This document shows, in pieces, positions 10,434 to 19,422 of a stretch of 22,666 nt of DNA. The notes under the pieces are model-generated. The model was not told where the DNA came from and did not search any database. It saw nothing but the letters and a program-made list of their open reading frames with translations. Source of the stretch: Acanthaster planci (Eukaryota; Echinodermata; Asteroidea; Valvatida; Acanthasteridae); contig NW_019091625.1 in assembly GCF_001949145.1 (NCBI RefSeq), positions 309,379 through 332,044 on the forward strand. Reading direction: 5' to 3'. Numbering within the stretch: position 1 is the stretch's first letter; each line of letters starts with the position of its first letter. The translations under genes and the position numbers were made by a program.

Positions 10434-11617
10434 TCATTTTTGGTTGTGTTCTAAAGCCGCTGAGTTGAAGGCTTCACATCTGTACTCTAGAATTGGTTTG
10501 ATAAGAGTTTTGTCCAGGCGAAAGAGAATACAACAGTCTGATCCCCAATCAGTTCCACTAATACATCTGAGGATGTTAAGTTTAGCTTTGCTTCTATTGA
10601 CGACATAGTTGATACATTCCTTCCGGGTTAGTTTGTTGTCAAAGATGACACCAAGAAATTTAGCTGAATTTTGAAATTTGATGTCAGAATTATGTATCTT
10701 CAGTTTAGAGGAAGCATTTCGTTTATGAGTAAATAGGACAGCGTACATGTAGGTCTTGGGAGTTGATATTTTAAAGCCCCATTTCCACACCAAGAGGAAA
10801 TGTGATTGAGACTTTGTTGGATCTTATTGGTAATGAAATTAATATTTCTATTGGATTTCCATATGACCAAATGACAGATATTAACTCCATTAACAGCAAT
10901 ATTAAAGAGTGTTGGACTAATAACGCTACCTTGGGGTGTGTCATTTTTAACAGTACATGATTCAGAATAAGTGTTATTTATTTTAACCTGGATTTTCCGA
11001 TTTGTAAGAAAGTAATTGATCCATCGGGTAATGCGGCCACTAATTCCAAGTGATTGTAATTTGATGACAATTCCTTTGGGCCATAGCATATCATATGCTT
11101 TTCAAGATCCAGGAAGACCGCCAAAGTACTTTCTCTGTTGGCAAAAGCCTTGTTTACTAGATTCAAGATGAATAGTATGGTCTTTGGTGCTTCTCCCTTT
11201 CCGGAAACCAGACTGATTATTACTGGTCAAATTGTGCTTCCCCAGGTACCAGATAAGTCTACTATTGACCATGCGCTCCATTATTTTGCAGAAGGTGGAG
11301 GTGAGCGCAATTGGCCAGTAAGATTTAGGATCAGTGGGAGTTTTGCCAGGTTTAAGAATAGGAGTAAGTATTGCTTCTTTCCATTGGCTAGGACACTGGG
11401 TAATACTCCAGATCTTGTTGAAAATGATGAGAATAATTTCACGTGCTTTTTGAGAGAGATGTAATAATAATGTCATTGCCGATACCATCTTTACCTGGAG
11501 AGGTGCACTTTGCTGCATCAATGGCAGTTTCCAGTTCGGACATACATGCACATGTAGTAAAAGGTTCATTAATAACATTCTCATTATCATCATTAAGGTG
11601 AAAATTATTTTCAGCAT
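10434..11617 (-). pseudogene. Retrotransposon ORF2, reverse transcriptase part
   Basis: RT blocks appear in order. PILKPGKTPTDPKSYWPIAL and the QSGFRKGRSTKDH stretch are followed by AVFLDLEK (motif A, whose continuation AYDMLWPKG lies in a different frame, so a 1-bp slip cuts the motif). Then come PQGSVISPTLFN (motif B) and, after a frame change, KFLGVIFDNKL in the thumb region. The Tyr/Phe-Ala-Asp-Asp motif that should come between motif B and the IWKSNRN stretch is absent: NICHL runs directly into VIWKSN, in frame. Without those aspartates polymerisation is impossible. TACATGTA units appear inside the frame at 10744-10751 (adding Met-Tyr) and 11543-11556. Frames change at least four times over the segment. 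Confidence 0.85.
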
Positions 11618-11629
11618 TTTGTTAAGCTT

Positions 11630-12869
11630 TTAAAAAGGAGGCACTGTAATTTTGATCATTGCTGATAGAAGCAAAACTTTGAGCAAGTAAGTTAGCTTTA
11701 TCTTCGTCTCAGAGATAAACTCTTTATCACGGTCTTTTAAAACTGAGATGTTAACCTTAGTATGCGTATTGTTAATATGATGAATTTTGTCCCAAATCTT
11801 TTTGGAAGGAGTTTGGGAGTTCAAGGTATCACAAAAACTTTTCCAATCATCTCTTTTAGCAGCTTTAATAGTTTTAAGAACAATAGCACAGGTACGTTTG
11901 TAAGCTATAAGGTCTTTAGGGCAACAGGTTTTCCCTAACAATTTAAGGGCTTTTTTCCGGTTTTCAACAGCTTGTTTACAGTCATCATTCCGCCATGAAG
12001 TAGACATCTTTTTGTTCTTTTTATGAGAAACTGTACGCGGGATGGAATGATTGATAGCCTCAGTAAGTTGCTCAATGTACTCATTATAAGCATCTTCAGC
12101 ATTAATATTAATGCTTGGTTCAGTAATATGGTTATCACACGCTCGTTGAAAGGCATCCCAGTTGGCTCTTTTGGTGGACCAACGTGAGTTATAGTTTTTG
12201 GAAGTGTACTGGCATTTTTGATTAAATTCAATAATGATAAGGTAGTGGTCGCTTCCCCAAGTATCATCTACATGTAAGGTAGTCCAGTTACTCTTGGCTG
12301 CGAGATCTGGAGAGGTGATAGTAATGTCAATGCAAGTAGTAGTACCATTGGAGGTGTTAATTCTAGTACTGTTTCCACTATTCACACAGACAAGATTGTG
12401 TTTGTCCATTACATTTTCGATGATATTACCATTTGCATCAGTCATTTTACTTGGCCGTTAAAGTCTCCACAAATAATAGTGTTCTTACTTATATGATTTT
12501 CGATGTTGGTTAAAGAATCGTCCTTCAAAGTGAGACAAGGGTTATAAGCATTAATAATTTTTAATTTACTTTTATCACTATTATACACTTCAAGAACTTG
12601 ATACTGGAAAAGGGAATTTTTGTCAGCAATATTTTGAACAACAAGGGCTTTTTTGGTAAAAATAGCACATCCCCCACCACAGGATTTAAGGTCAGGTTTC
12701 CTGTCCAATCTGTAAATGTTATATCCAGGACGATTGAAATTCTTACTTTCTATCAAATTATATCGGGTTTGTCGTTCCAGTCATTTATAGCATGCTTGAG
12801 TTCATTTCCGTGTGCAATAAGTGATTGTGCATTCCATTGTAAGATAAAGACCATGAGGATAAGATTCAT
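11630..12869 (-). pseudogene. Retrotransposon ORF2, N-terminal endonuclease and linker
   Basis: This is an APE-like endonuclease that would nick the target DNA. The likely start is the ATG at 12869, giving MNLILMVFILQWNAQSL, whose WNAQSL is the first EN block. The frame ends at KPDII just where the QET-type block with the metal-binding Glu is expected, and coding resumes in another frame at NRPGYNIYRLDR. CGDFNG supplies the Asp/Asn block; the sequence then jumps to TDANGNIIE in a new frame without the usual intervening His-rich piece. TWGSDHY (catalytic Asp-His) is intact but preceded by an extra His-Val encoded by TACATGTA near 12267. A basic linker (KNKKMSTSWRNDDCK) leads to the RT. So two active-site blocks look clipped by small deletions. 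Confidence 0.8.
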
Positions 12870-12912
12870 GTTTATGTTTGCTGACTTTCCCCTTTTGACC
12901 GATTGGATGTTT

Positions 12913-14533
12913 TCAATGCTGATTTGAAGTTTCAGGTTGTGAGGACTTAGCAGGGGCTCCTCTCTGTTTGGTTTTGGACTGAGAGGATTTCCTTTGTGTC
13001 CCCTGCAGGGATGTACCAGTGCTTGAGGATTGTGTATGAGTATTACGTTTTCTCTGTTTGTCTGACCCCTGATGTGTTTTGGTTGATTGATGGAATAAGT
13101 GATCAAAGAGAGACTTTATTTCTGATTCCCTACTTTCTTTATTTTTAGTTGACTCCCAGATTTGAAGTGTTCCAATAAGTATTGTAGTTCTATTAGCGAG
13201 TTATATGCCAACAAACATGGTGAGATAGGTTCAGTTTGGCTAGCTACTGATACATCTTTGGTTTGAGTAGAAATCTCTCTTTTGGACGACGGTTGCAGAT
13301 TCTGTCTTCTTTATTCACTGCTGACATGTACATTTTGTGTATTTCGTGTGTTCGCACATGCTTTGTTTGGAGTCCAGGTTTTTAATTTAGGTGCTGGAGA
13401 AGGTGTGTCAGGCTTTTCAGCATGGACAGTGATGTCTGCACGGATGGACTTTGCTGCCTCAGCATAGGATATGTTGTAGGTTACTCTAACTTCTTGGATT
13501 TTCTTTTCTTCTCTAATGGTATCACAACCAGCATAGGCAGAGGAGTGGCTTCCACCACATCTGCTGCATTTGACTTGGTCTTTTTTGTCACACTGATCGT
13601 ACGTGTGAGTACCACTACATCGTACACATCTTGTTTTGCTACGACAATTGTTCGCTGTGTGTCCAAGGCATTGGCAGTTTAAACAGCATATGACTGGTGG
13701 TATGTATGGCTTAACATCAAAGTATTGATAACCGAGTTGAATGCGCTGAGGCAGGTGTGGCATGTTAAATGTGAGGCAGACAGAGAGGCTGTTTCCAGTT
13801 TGTCCATTTCTTTTGAAAGTGAGCCTTCGTACATCCATGACACCTTCTTTTTTGCATTCCTTGAGGATTTCTTTATCAGGAAGTTCAAGCGGTACTCCAG
13901 AGATAACACCTTTACTTTGTGTTTCTGATTTCGCAAACTCGGTGGTTACGGACCACTGTCCAAGCGTATTGATTCTTTTAAGTTTGTTAGCCTGACCAGG
14001 TGTGTGGCATTTAACACTGATGCCACCTTGGTTGGTTTTAGTGACATTTTTAATGATGTTCGATCCGATTTCATTGAGAGCTTTGGCTATTTTAATGGGA
14101 TTTATCTGAGCAAGTTTGGCATCTGGAGAATTTATGATAACAATGGTAGGATTTGCATTTTCTTGGGACGAATACGGATAAGCATTTACATTTCTTCTCT
14201 TTTGGTATCGAGAATAGGAACTGTTGTCAGACTCTGTAGAATCTTCACTTGGGCTTATTGGTTTCGCTCTTTTTCTGGACATTGGTCTCCATGAAGTTTT
14301 TGGCGAGCTGACCCGAGTTTCCATATCTTTGGCATGCTCAGTGTTTTCGTTATTGCTGTCTGCATCGTTGTCATCGTTATCATTTTGGTCATCTTGGGCT
14401 TGACTCATGAGAAGGTCTAATGTAGAGCGTGGTTGGTTATTATTTTGGTTTCGACTATGCCTAAATTTATATTCTGATATCTGCTGTTGTGAAGCTGATC
14501 CCATGTCATGTCTTCCTCACTTTCGTCGGCCAT
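12913..14533 (-). pseudogene. Retrotransposon ORF1, nucleic-acid-binding protein with three zinc knuckles
   Basis: ORF1 proteins bind the element's RNA and act as chaperones. A long open stretch of 397 codons runs from 14504 to 13311. It has an acidic, Asn/Asp-rich N-terminus (about residues 36-62), a basic SRKRAK patch (76-81), an RRM-like region (about 118-260), then knuckles CLNCQCLGHTANNC (274-287), CVRCSGTHTYDQC (293-305) and CSRCGGSHSSAYAGC (313-327). The better start is upstream at 14533 (MADESEEDM, good Kozak context CAACATGG), joined by a one-base frameshift near 14490. Beyond the TAA at 13311 the same frame goes on (STQTKDVSV), then shifts into a Ser/Thr/Gln-rich basic tail ending at 12913, 44 bases before the ORF2 start. 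Confidence 0.8.
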
Positions 14534-14583
14534 GTTGACTCGACGATGTACATGTAGCTTTAGTACGTGTAGTTATAATCTGC

Positions 14584-14595
14584 AGATGTTACTGT
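14584..14595. repeat. 12-bp target-site duplication, right copy
   Basis: AGATGTTACTGT, identical to 9149-9160, lies 50 bp upstream of the ORF1 start on the minus strand, as expected for the 5' boundary of a full-length insertion. Confidence 0.65.
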
Positions 14596-14616
14596 AAATG
14601 GTCATACATGTAAAAG

Positions 14617-14645
14617 CTGCAAGGAAAAAAAAGACACAGCAAAGC
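14617..14645 (-). promoter_or_regulatory. Possible 3' splice site (polypyrimidine tract plus TTGCAG)
   Basis: On the minus strand a T/C-rich tract runs into TTGCAG, a good animal splice acceptor. It sits between the SWIM remnant and the retrotransposon, so the retrotransposon may have landed close to an intron boundary of the MULE-like gene. No matching donor is certain. Confidence 0.25.
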
Positions 14646-14748
14646 AAGCAGAGTCATGCAAGCATGAAAGCAAAGAAAAGATTGCGTATGGAGAAGGTCT
14701 CACCACTCGCACAGCAACATAGAGAACACGTCCGTACCCGTTCAAAGC

Positions 14749-16325
14749 TCAAGCTGCTCTCCACCTCCGTAATCTAGACAGATTGCTGTGTTTTGTATCG
14801 GTTACCCAAGGAGCCAAGCTGACAGCTACCGGTAGGTGGCAGGTGATTATATGGTAACAGGTATGGTACCCTTTTAGAGGCAAGGGCATGATTCTTTGGG
14901 GAAAAGCGTTACAGAATAGAAATTTCCCTTTGCTCCCCTGCACTAGGAAAAACTGTGCTCAGCAACACACGTGAATTTTTTGTTTTGGATGACCATCTTG
15001 GCCAAACTTACTGGTACATGTGCATGTAGCTGGCTCTTGAAGCTGCTGCTCTGGGTGGGATTTCGTGCTTGAGTTAGTTTGGTGCCCGTCACAACCGTGT
15101 CTGGATTGTTTTCTATGTATGGAAATACCGTTTTGGGATCACTGCATTTAAGCTCACTGCTCTTTCTTCAAGCGAAAGTTTCTACCCAAGGAACAAAACC
15201 AGCGCAGGATTTCATTGTAGTAGTAGTTTTGTAGATAGAACAAAAACAACACACAGACTGACTTCCTTGCGTTCTAGTATGCGCTTCATTACTGCATTAA
15301 AGCTCTCGCTTTGGTTTGTTGTCATGTCAGGATTGTCTGTGTACCCCCCAGCCGTTGTAGCACCCACTTGCTAGCGGACAACAATATTGCAGGTTCAATC
15401 TCGAGGTCAAAGTAATCGATAAATGCCTGACTCCACTTTACCTTCAGTGTATCACGAATCTGAAAGTATTTTTCTTTGGTGCTAGACAGAAGAAGTTGCT
15501 TGACATGGTGTCTGTAGGCCTGGCGGTTTCCTGCCTTCCCTCCTTGTTTACTGATCCAGAATTTCACATCAGAGAGGATTTGGCTCCAGCAGCACATGCT
15601 ATTGGCCCAGGGTCATTTGCATTGCAAGGCATTGACAATACTCTTTTCGCAATTGGTTACAATGACGGGTTCACCTTTGCGTAACTGAGGGCATTGCATC
15701 TTGACAACCTCAAAGAAATCCCCATGATTTGCTTCCAATTTTTTTCATGTATCAAGACAGCAGCTGGAATCAGTGGTTCACTGGCAAAAGAGCCATGTTT
15801 CATAGTAAGGGCAGAAATATAAAAGTCACTCAAGTTGAATGTGGTGTCATACGGTATGAGACTACAAGTACAAGTAAGTTCATTGAGAAGTTCTTGCAAA
15901 CCAACGTAAAGAACCAATTCAGGAAGCATCTGAAACTGGTGTATGAAATCCCCAAGTTAAATTTGTATACATTGTATATTTCATCATGAGACAGCCGGCT
16001 CTTTGATTTCTCAAATTTCACTTTGTTCCTCACCTGTACAGTATCCTTTGGGTGCAGCACTGGCACGTTGAAAGAGGGCACATTTTTGGACATTAAATCC
16101 CTGTACACCTTGTGAGGATTTCTGTGTACCTGCTTTCTTGGCTAGGTCTTTCAGGACTGAGGGACATGTTCTCTCATATGGATGGGTGGGCTGTTTCTTA
16201 GAATTACCATGAGGAGGGATGGATTCCTTTGAAACCGCTTCTTCATTACCAAGATATTGTATTAAGACTAATTTTGGTTGGACCATGCACTCAATATGCA
16301 TGCCTAGTAACGGTGTCTGGACCAC
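14749..16325 (-). pseudogene. MULE-type transposase with SWIM remnant (5' part of the split element)
   Basis: MULE transposases are DDE enzymes that cut and paste DNA. Blocks on the minus strand, in changing frames, are: PPHGNSKK and YERTCPSVLKDLAKKAG (16235-16130); VLHPKDTVQVRNKVKF with SRLSHDEIYNVYK (16060-15960); IPYDTTFNLSDFYISALT (near 15855-15800), with the first catalytic Asp; AAVLIHEKNWKQ; VTNCEKSIV near 15655, where Asn stands in the second catalytic Asp position; WSQILSDVKFWISKQGG; WVLQRLGG; and TTNQSESFNAVMKRI near 15310. After RNFRLKKE the sequence continues to KGKFLF...CYHIITCHL (14930-14850), a SWIM-type finger whose first Cys-x-Cys is lost, and a basic RLRRWR end. Frameshifts and stops make it non-coding today. 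The domain order matches animal MULE-domain (PF10551) proteins. Confidence 0.7.
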
Positions 16326-16367
16326 GAAAAGAGTACATGTAGGTCGTACCTACGGCCTACATGCACA

Positions 16368-16390
16368 TACATGTACATGTATACATGTAC
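16368..16390. repeat. (TACATG)n array
   Basis: TACATGTACATGTA followed by TACATGTAC, just upstream of the MULE transposase remnant. Confidence 0.85.
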
Positions 16391-17326
16391 GTGACTTTTG
16401 TAGCATTGTTGAATTGATCAGAAAACATAACAAATCAGAGTGTTGCACTTTAATTGACTTTATTTAAACCAGTACATGTACATGTAATTGCTTTTTTGTG
16501 TGGAAGACTTTAAATTAGCTATAAACTATGGAAACACTGTAATTCTGCTGTGAGCTTTGTCCAACCATAAATAACCTAATTAAAATATGGTACCGTACAT
16601 GTACGGTTCCTCCCCAAGAAGATGTACAATGTACTGTACAACTTGTGGCCCTTAGGAAGTGCAGACACTGACAAATTGGTATTGTTGCTAAAAATCCTAT
16701 GATTCCTGAGGTCTTTTTGGGTTGAGTCTTGACTTGGTTGCCAATTGTTTGGTCTTGAGACTTCTGTTACAACCAGTGGTCTTTATTAATTAGCCTTTTT
16801 GATAACAAGATCTTGGTAAATGATTTTTTTTTAGTAAATAATTGAATCTACTGTAATTTTCCATTTTCTACCTAGACAGCTGTTAACAAGTTAACATCCA
16901 GCCTGTTCCTACTTATCCATCTCTTTGCCATCAACCTTTCAAGACGACATCACTAATTGATTAAGAGAAGAGTTACAATGTATGCATCCAAAAATTGGTA
17001 AGTTTATTTCCATTTCTAGGCAGTGTAGGATTTTCACAGCTCATCAATGAAAAGTATTTGAGTTTCATTAATGAATCCTGAAAGTTTATTTTCCCTTTGT
17101 CTCAGTCACAAAATTAAAAGGGAAAAGTTTTAATTTATTATATTTTTGGTCAGTTGCACAAATTTTCCTTTGTTCCCAATTCATCACACTTGCCTTTCTC
17201 ATCTTGAGAAGCGGATAACAATTCAAATGACCTCAGAGGGATGTACTGTTTTGGCTTTTGCATCTCAACGAAACCTGTAAAATCATGCTTCTGATGTTTT
17301 AAACTGTGCTTTGTAGCAGGGTTGGC

Positions 17327-17367
17327 TGATTTAAATCATGTTGGTTTAAATCACTGATTTTAATCAC
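17327..17367. repeat. TGATTTAAATCA-type repeat cluster
   Basis: A perfect 12-bp palindrome TGATTTAAATCA is followed by GTTTAAATCAC and GATTTTAATCAC variants, forming a small self-complementary repeat block. Unknown origin; possibly the core of a MITE. Confidence 0.5.
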
Positions 17368-17743
17368 AGTTTTAATCCAGTTACTTATTTGGACAATTAC
17401 TGATTTAAAGTACTCTTTTGTAAATACCGGTATCCCCTTTTCCAAAGAAATTAAACCAACCGACTCCTTTTAATTGCCAAGTACAACACGTTATCGACAC
17501 ATTCAGATAACCTTTCATTTCATCAGCGCTTGACTGAACACAACTTTGGACTTGAACAAAGTTGTTTAATATTGTCCCAGTAAATGTGTGAGGGTCATAT
17601 GATTATCTGTCAAGCCAAGTGTCTTTTTGAAAGACTGTGTATGGAGAGTGAACTGTTTACACTCAAGCATGCAATGCTACCAGTACCAAAAATCTTCAGT
17701 TGTACGGTATTTGTTATGGAGGAGTTTTGAGTCCTTTGCAGCC

Positions 17744-17772
17744 TGTACATGTACTGTTACATGTACATGTAC
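17744..17772. repeat. (TACATG)n arrays
   Basis: Two TACATG runs separated by CTGT, directly abutting the ACCGGT palindrome at 17773. Confidence 0.85.
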
Positions 17773-17788
17773 CCACCGGTACCGGTGG
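17773..17788. repeat. 16-bp perfect palindrome CCACCGGTACCGGTGG
   Basis: A tandem ACCGGT palindrome with no loop. Shorter relatives (TACCGGTA, CGGTACCG) recur at about 5843, 14829, 17427, 19250 and 21730. Confidence 0.8.
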
Positions 17789-18595
17789 ACAAAGTCTATT
17801 GGGCAATTCCCTATGAGAATTGAGAAAAATTACAAATATTAAAGCTGATGGAATAAAAATTAAATTTACTGTGCGTTGTCAATAAATGTACACCTGGAAC
17901 GGAGCCAAAAATGTTTTTGAAAATAAGGCAAAGTAAAAAAAAATGTTTCTCGTCCAGATTTTTGACAAAAACAAAGGAAGTGGGGCTTTTTATTTTGTAT
18001 TGTTTTTCAAGATAGCCGCCATTTAAAAATTTCCTGCAACCGTAAGTGTTTCCACTCATCAAAAACATGTTAAAATGAAAGACAAGTTGGACAAAAGAAC
18101 TGAACATAATATTTACAGTGTCATTTAGTGTTTGATTGGTCCACAATGAACAGGCTTAGATCCATTTGCTTTAACAGCCAAAAGTCAAGATTTATTTTGG
18201 ATGAGTAATTTTACAGATAAACTCAAGCACCAAATGTCAACTCTCAAAATCTACAAGTGTACATGTCAAGCTACATGTATAAATAAAAATGTGATTGTGT
18301 TTTTCCATAAACATGTGAAGAAAAATATTTGAGGCAATTTTTTTCTTTACATTTTTGTCGGTTTACTTTTGGAAGTCTTTTTCTACTACTGAGATTTTAC
18401 CTTTGGAACATGCCCCAGAGGTTGGTTCCACAAAGTTGACTAGAAATGGTCAACTACATGTACCTTGCATTCGAATATGGTCAGTCCAACTGTTGTTTTA
18501 CAACATTAATAATGTACATGTAGATATGCTTTAGATCAAATTACTCTAGATGTCTGCATTGTAGTTGACTGCATTACAGTTCTTCATTGTAATAA

Positions 18596-18618
18596 TACAT
18601 GTACATACATGTACATGT
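18596..18618. repeat. (TACATG)n array
   Basis: TACATGTACA followed by TACATGTACATG, interrupted once. Confidence 0.85.
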
Positions 18619-18824
18619 TGCTGCATTGACACATACATGTATGGACAATTATATTGTGATTTCACAGCACATTAGGTTATTCAGTGTTCTTAGTTTGTGT
18701 AATTCTGTTACCATGTTTAATGTACATGTATGCCGTTGGATATGTGGAACAAGTCCTACCCCACAAACTGAAGCAAGATTAAGCAGTTTGAAGCTGACAA
18801 ATGTATTTGGAGCAACTGCCTTGT

Positions 18825-18920
18825 TTCTGATCACAACTCAGGGTTCAGAAGTTGGAAATTTCATGTTCTTCTCCAATACACCCTTGTTGCTAATGTACAT
18901 GTATATGTACATGTACATCT
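18825..18920. repeat. 96-bp direct repeat, copy 1
   Basis: Matches 19090-19185 with about two mismatches, including the whole terminal TACATG array. The flanks differ, so this is a short duplicated unit rather than a long block. Confidence 0.9.
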
Positions 18921-18966
18921 AGGTGTAAAAATTGTAATAGCTTTCAGATAGGTATACAGATGCAGT

Positions 18967-19005
18967 GTATTATGGTTTATGTTTAGGTATTATGGTTTAT
19001 GTTAG
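18967..19005. repeat. 20-bp tandem repeat, two copies
   Basis: GTATTATGGTTTATGTTTAG is followed by the same sequence lacking one T. It lies between the two 96-bp repeats. Confidence 0.8.
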
Positions 19006-19089
19006 TTAAAGCTGAAAAACATGCCCAGATTAAAAAAAAGAAAGATCGCTGTTCAAGTGGTAACAGAATTACAAAAAATGGTAATGGAA

Positions 19090-19185
19090 TTCTGATCACA
19101 ACTCGGGGTTCAGAAGTTGGAAATTTCATGTTCTTCTCCAATACACCCTTGTTGCTCATGTACATGTATATGTACATGTACATCT
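19090..19185. repeat. 96-bp direct repeat, copy 2
   Basis: Second copy of 18825-18920, offset by 265 bp. The match begins at TTCTGATCAC and ends at ACATCT, then diverges. Confidence 0.9.
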
Positions 19186-19217
19186 TACACGTGTGAAATG
19201 TACATGTACCTTGAGAA

Positions 19218-19422
19218 ATGCCAATGACGGAGTATGGAATATTTGTACGTACCGGTGGCCCAGAGAAGTTGAGAGAACAAAGGAACACAGATTTTGGGTA
19301 TGCTTCAGCCTTTTTCGCCGAGCATTTATTCCAACCGCAACTTGAAACAACAGATACAAATGTTATGGATTTACAGGAATTGCTATTGGGCCCCAGAAAC
19401 ACCTTGAACGATACACAAGTAA
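19218..19422 (+). CDS. Possible exon of unknown gene
   Basis: A 79-codon open frame from the ATG at 19218. The first about 68 residues look protein-like (EYGIFVRTGGPEKLREQ, FFAEHLFQPQ, DLQELLLGP). Close to its end, ACACAA|GTAAAG is a possible splice donor, after which the frame runs into a TACATG array. I do not recognise a family, and the minus strand is also partly open here, so this is weak. If real, further exons would lie downstream to the right of 19460, where nothing obvious is seen. Confidence 0.2.

Larger units (their letters stand above)
9161..14583 (-). mobile_element. I-group (I/Nimb-like) non-LTR retrotransposon, inactive
   Basis: A near full-length LINE read on the minus strand: about 50 bp of 5' leader, ORF1 with three zinc knuckles, then ORF2 with endonuclease, reverse transcriptase, RNase H and a C-terminal Cys/His motif, and about 22 bp of 3' tail. 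The presence of RNase H together with a knuckle-bearing ORF1 places it in the I group; Nimb is the closest match I can suggest, with Ingi or LOA as alternatives. It is flanked by an exact 12-bp direct repeat. Multiple frameshifts, in-frame stops and lost catalytic blocks show it is dead. It inserted into an older MULE-like transposon on the same strand. Confidence 0.85.
7563..16325 (-). mobile_element. MULE-like DNA transposon relic with Ulp1 protease and PHD finger, split by a retrotransposon
   Basis: Minus-strand blocks in order are: MULE transposase with SWIM remnant (16325-14749), an inserted I-type retrotransposon (14583-9161), then a basic linker, Ulp1 protease and PHD-like finger (8560-7563). 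The linking argument is collinearity, shared strand, and a basic Arg/Lys linker present on both sides of the insertion (an RLRR tract ending block one; KKRSGHKKPR opening block two). Some plant MULEs (Kaonashi type) and the animal KDZ transposons are known to carry Ulp1-like protease domains, so the combination is biologically credible. About 150 bp and 600 bp of poorly coding flank lie either side of the insertion, possibly an intron. Terminal inverted repeats were not found by eye, so outer boundaries are those of the coding remnants only. Confidence 0.55.
16330..18820. other. Non-coding AT-rich stretch
   Basis: I see no gene. The N-terminal part of the MULE-like protein may have begun here but no blocks are recognisable. 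The stretch contains TACATG arrays, a TTTAAATC repeat cluster and an ACCGGT palindrome, listed separately. Confidence 0.55.

Noticed and set aside
11138-11464. 108-codon plus-strand ORF over the RT region
   Set aside because: It lies antisense to clear RT blocks (GFRKGRSTKDH, LDLEK) and its own translation shows no domain; a shadow.
13282-14294. Several plus-strand ORFs of 60-96 codons across ORF1
   Set aside because: Antisense shadows of the zinc-knuckle protein, which has a much longer and recognisable frame.
9161-14583. LTR retrotransposon or virus-like element
   Set aside because: No long terminal repeats, no protease or integrase blocks; ORF1 knuckles plus EN-RT-RNase H and a short direct repeat fit a non-LTR element.
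18599-18922. 107-codon plus-strand ORF ending in Met-Tyr repeats
   Set aside because: Its start and end are made of TACATG arrays and its central piece is the 96-bp repeat; no protein family visible.
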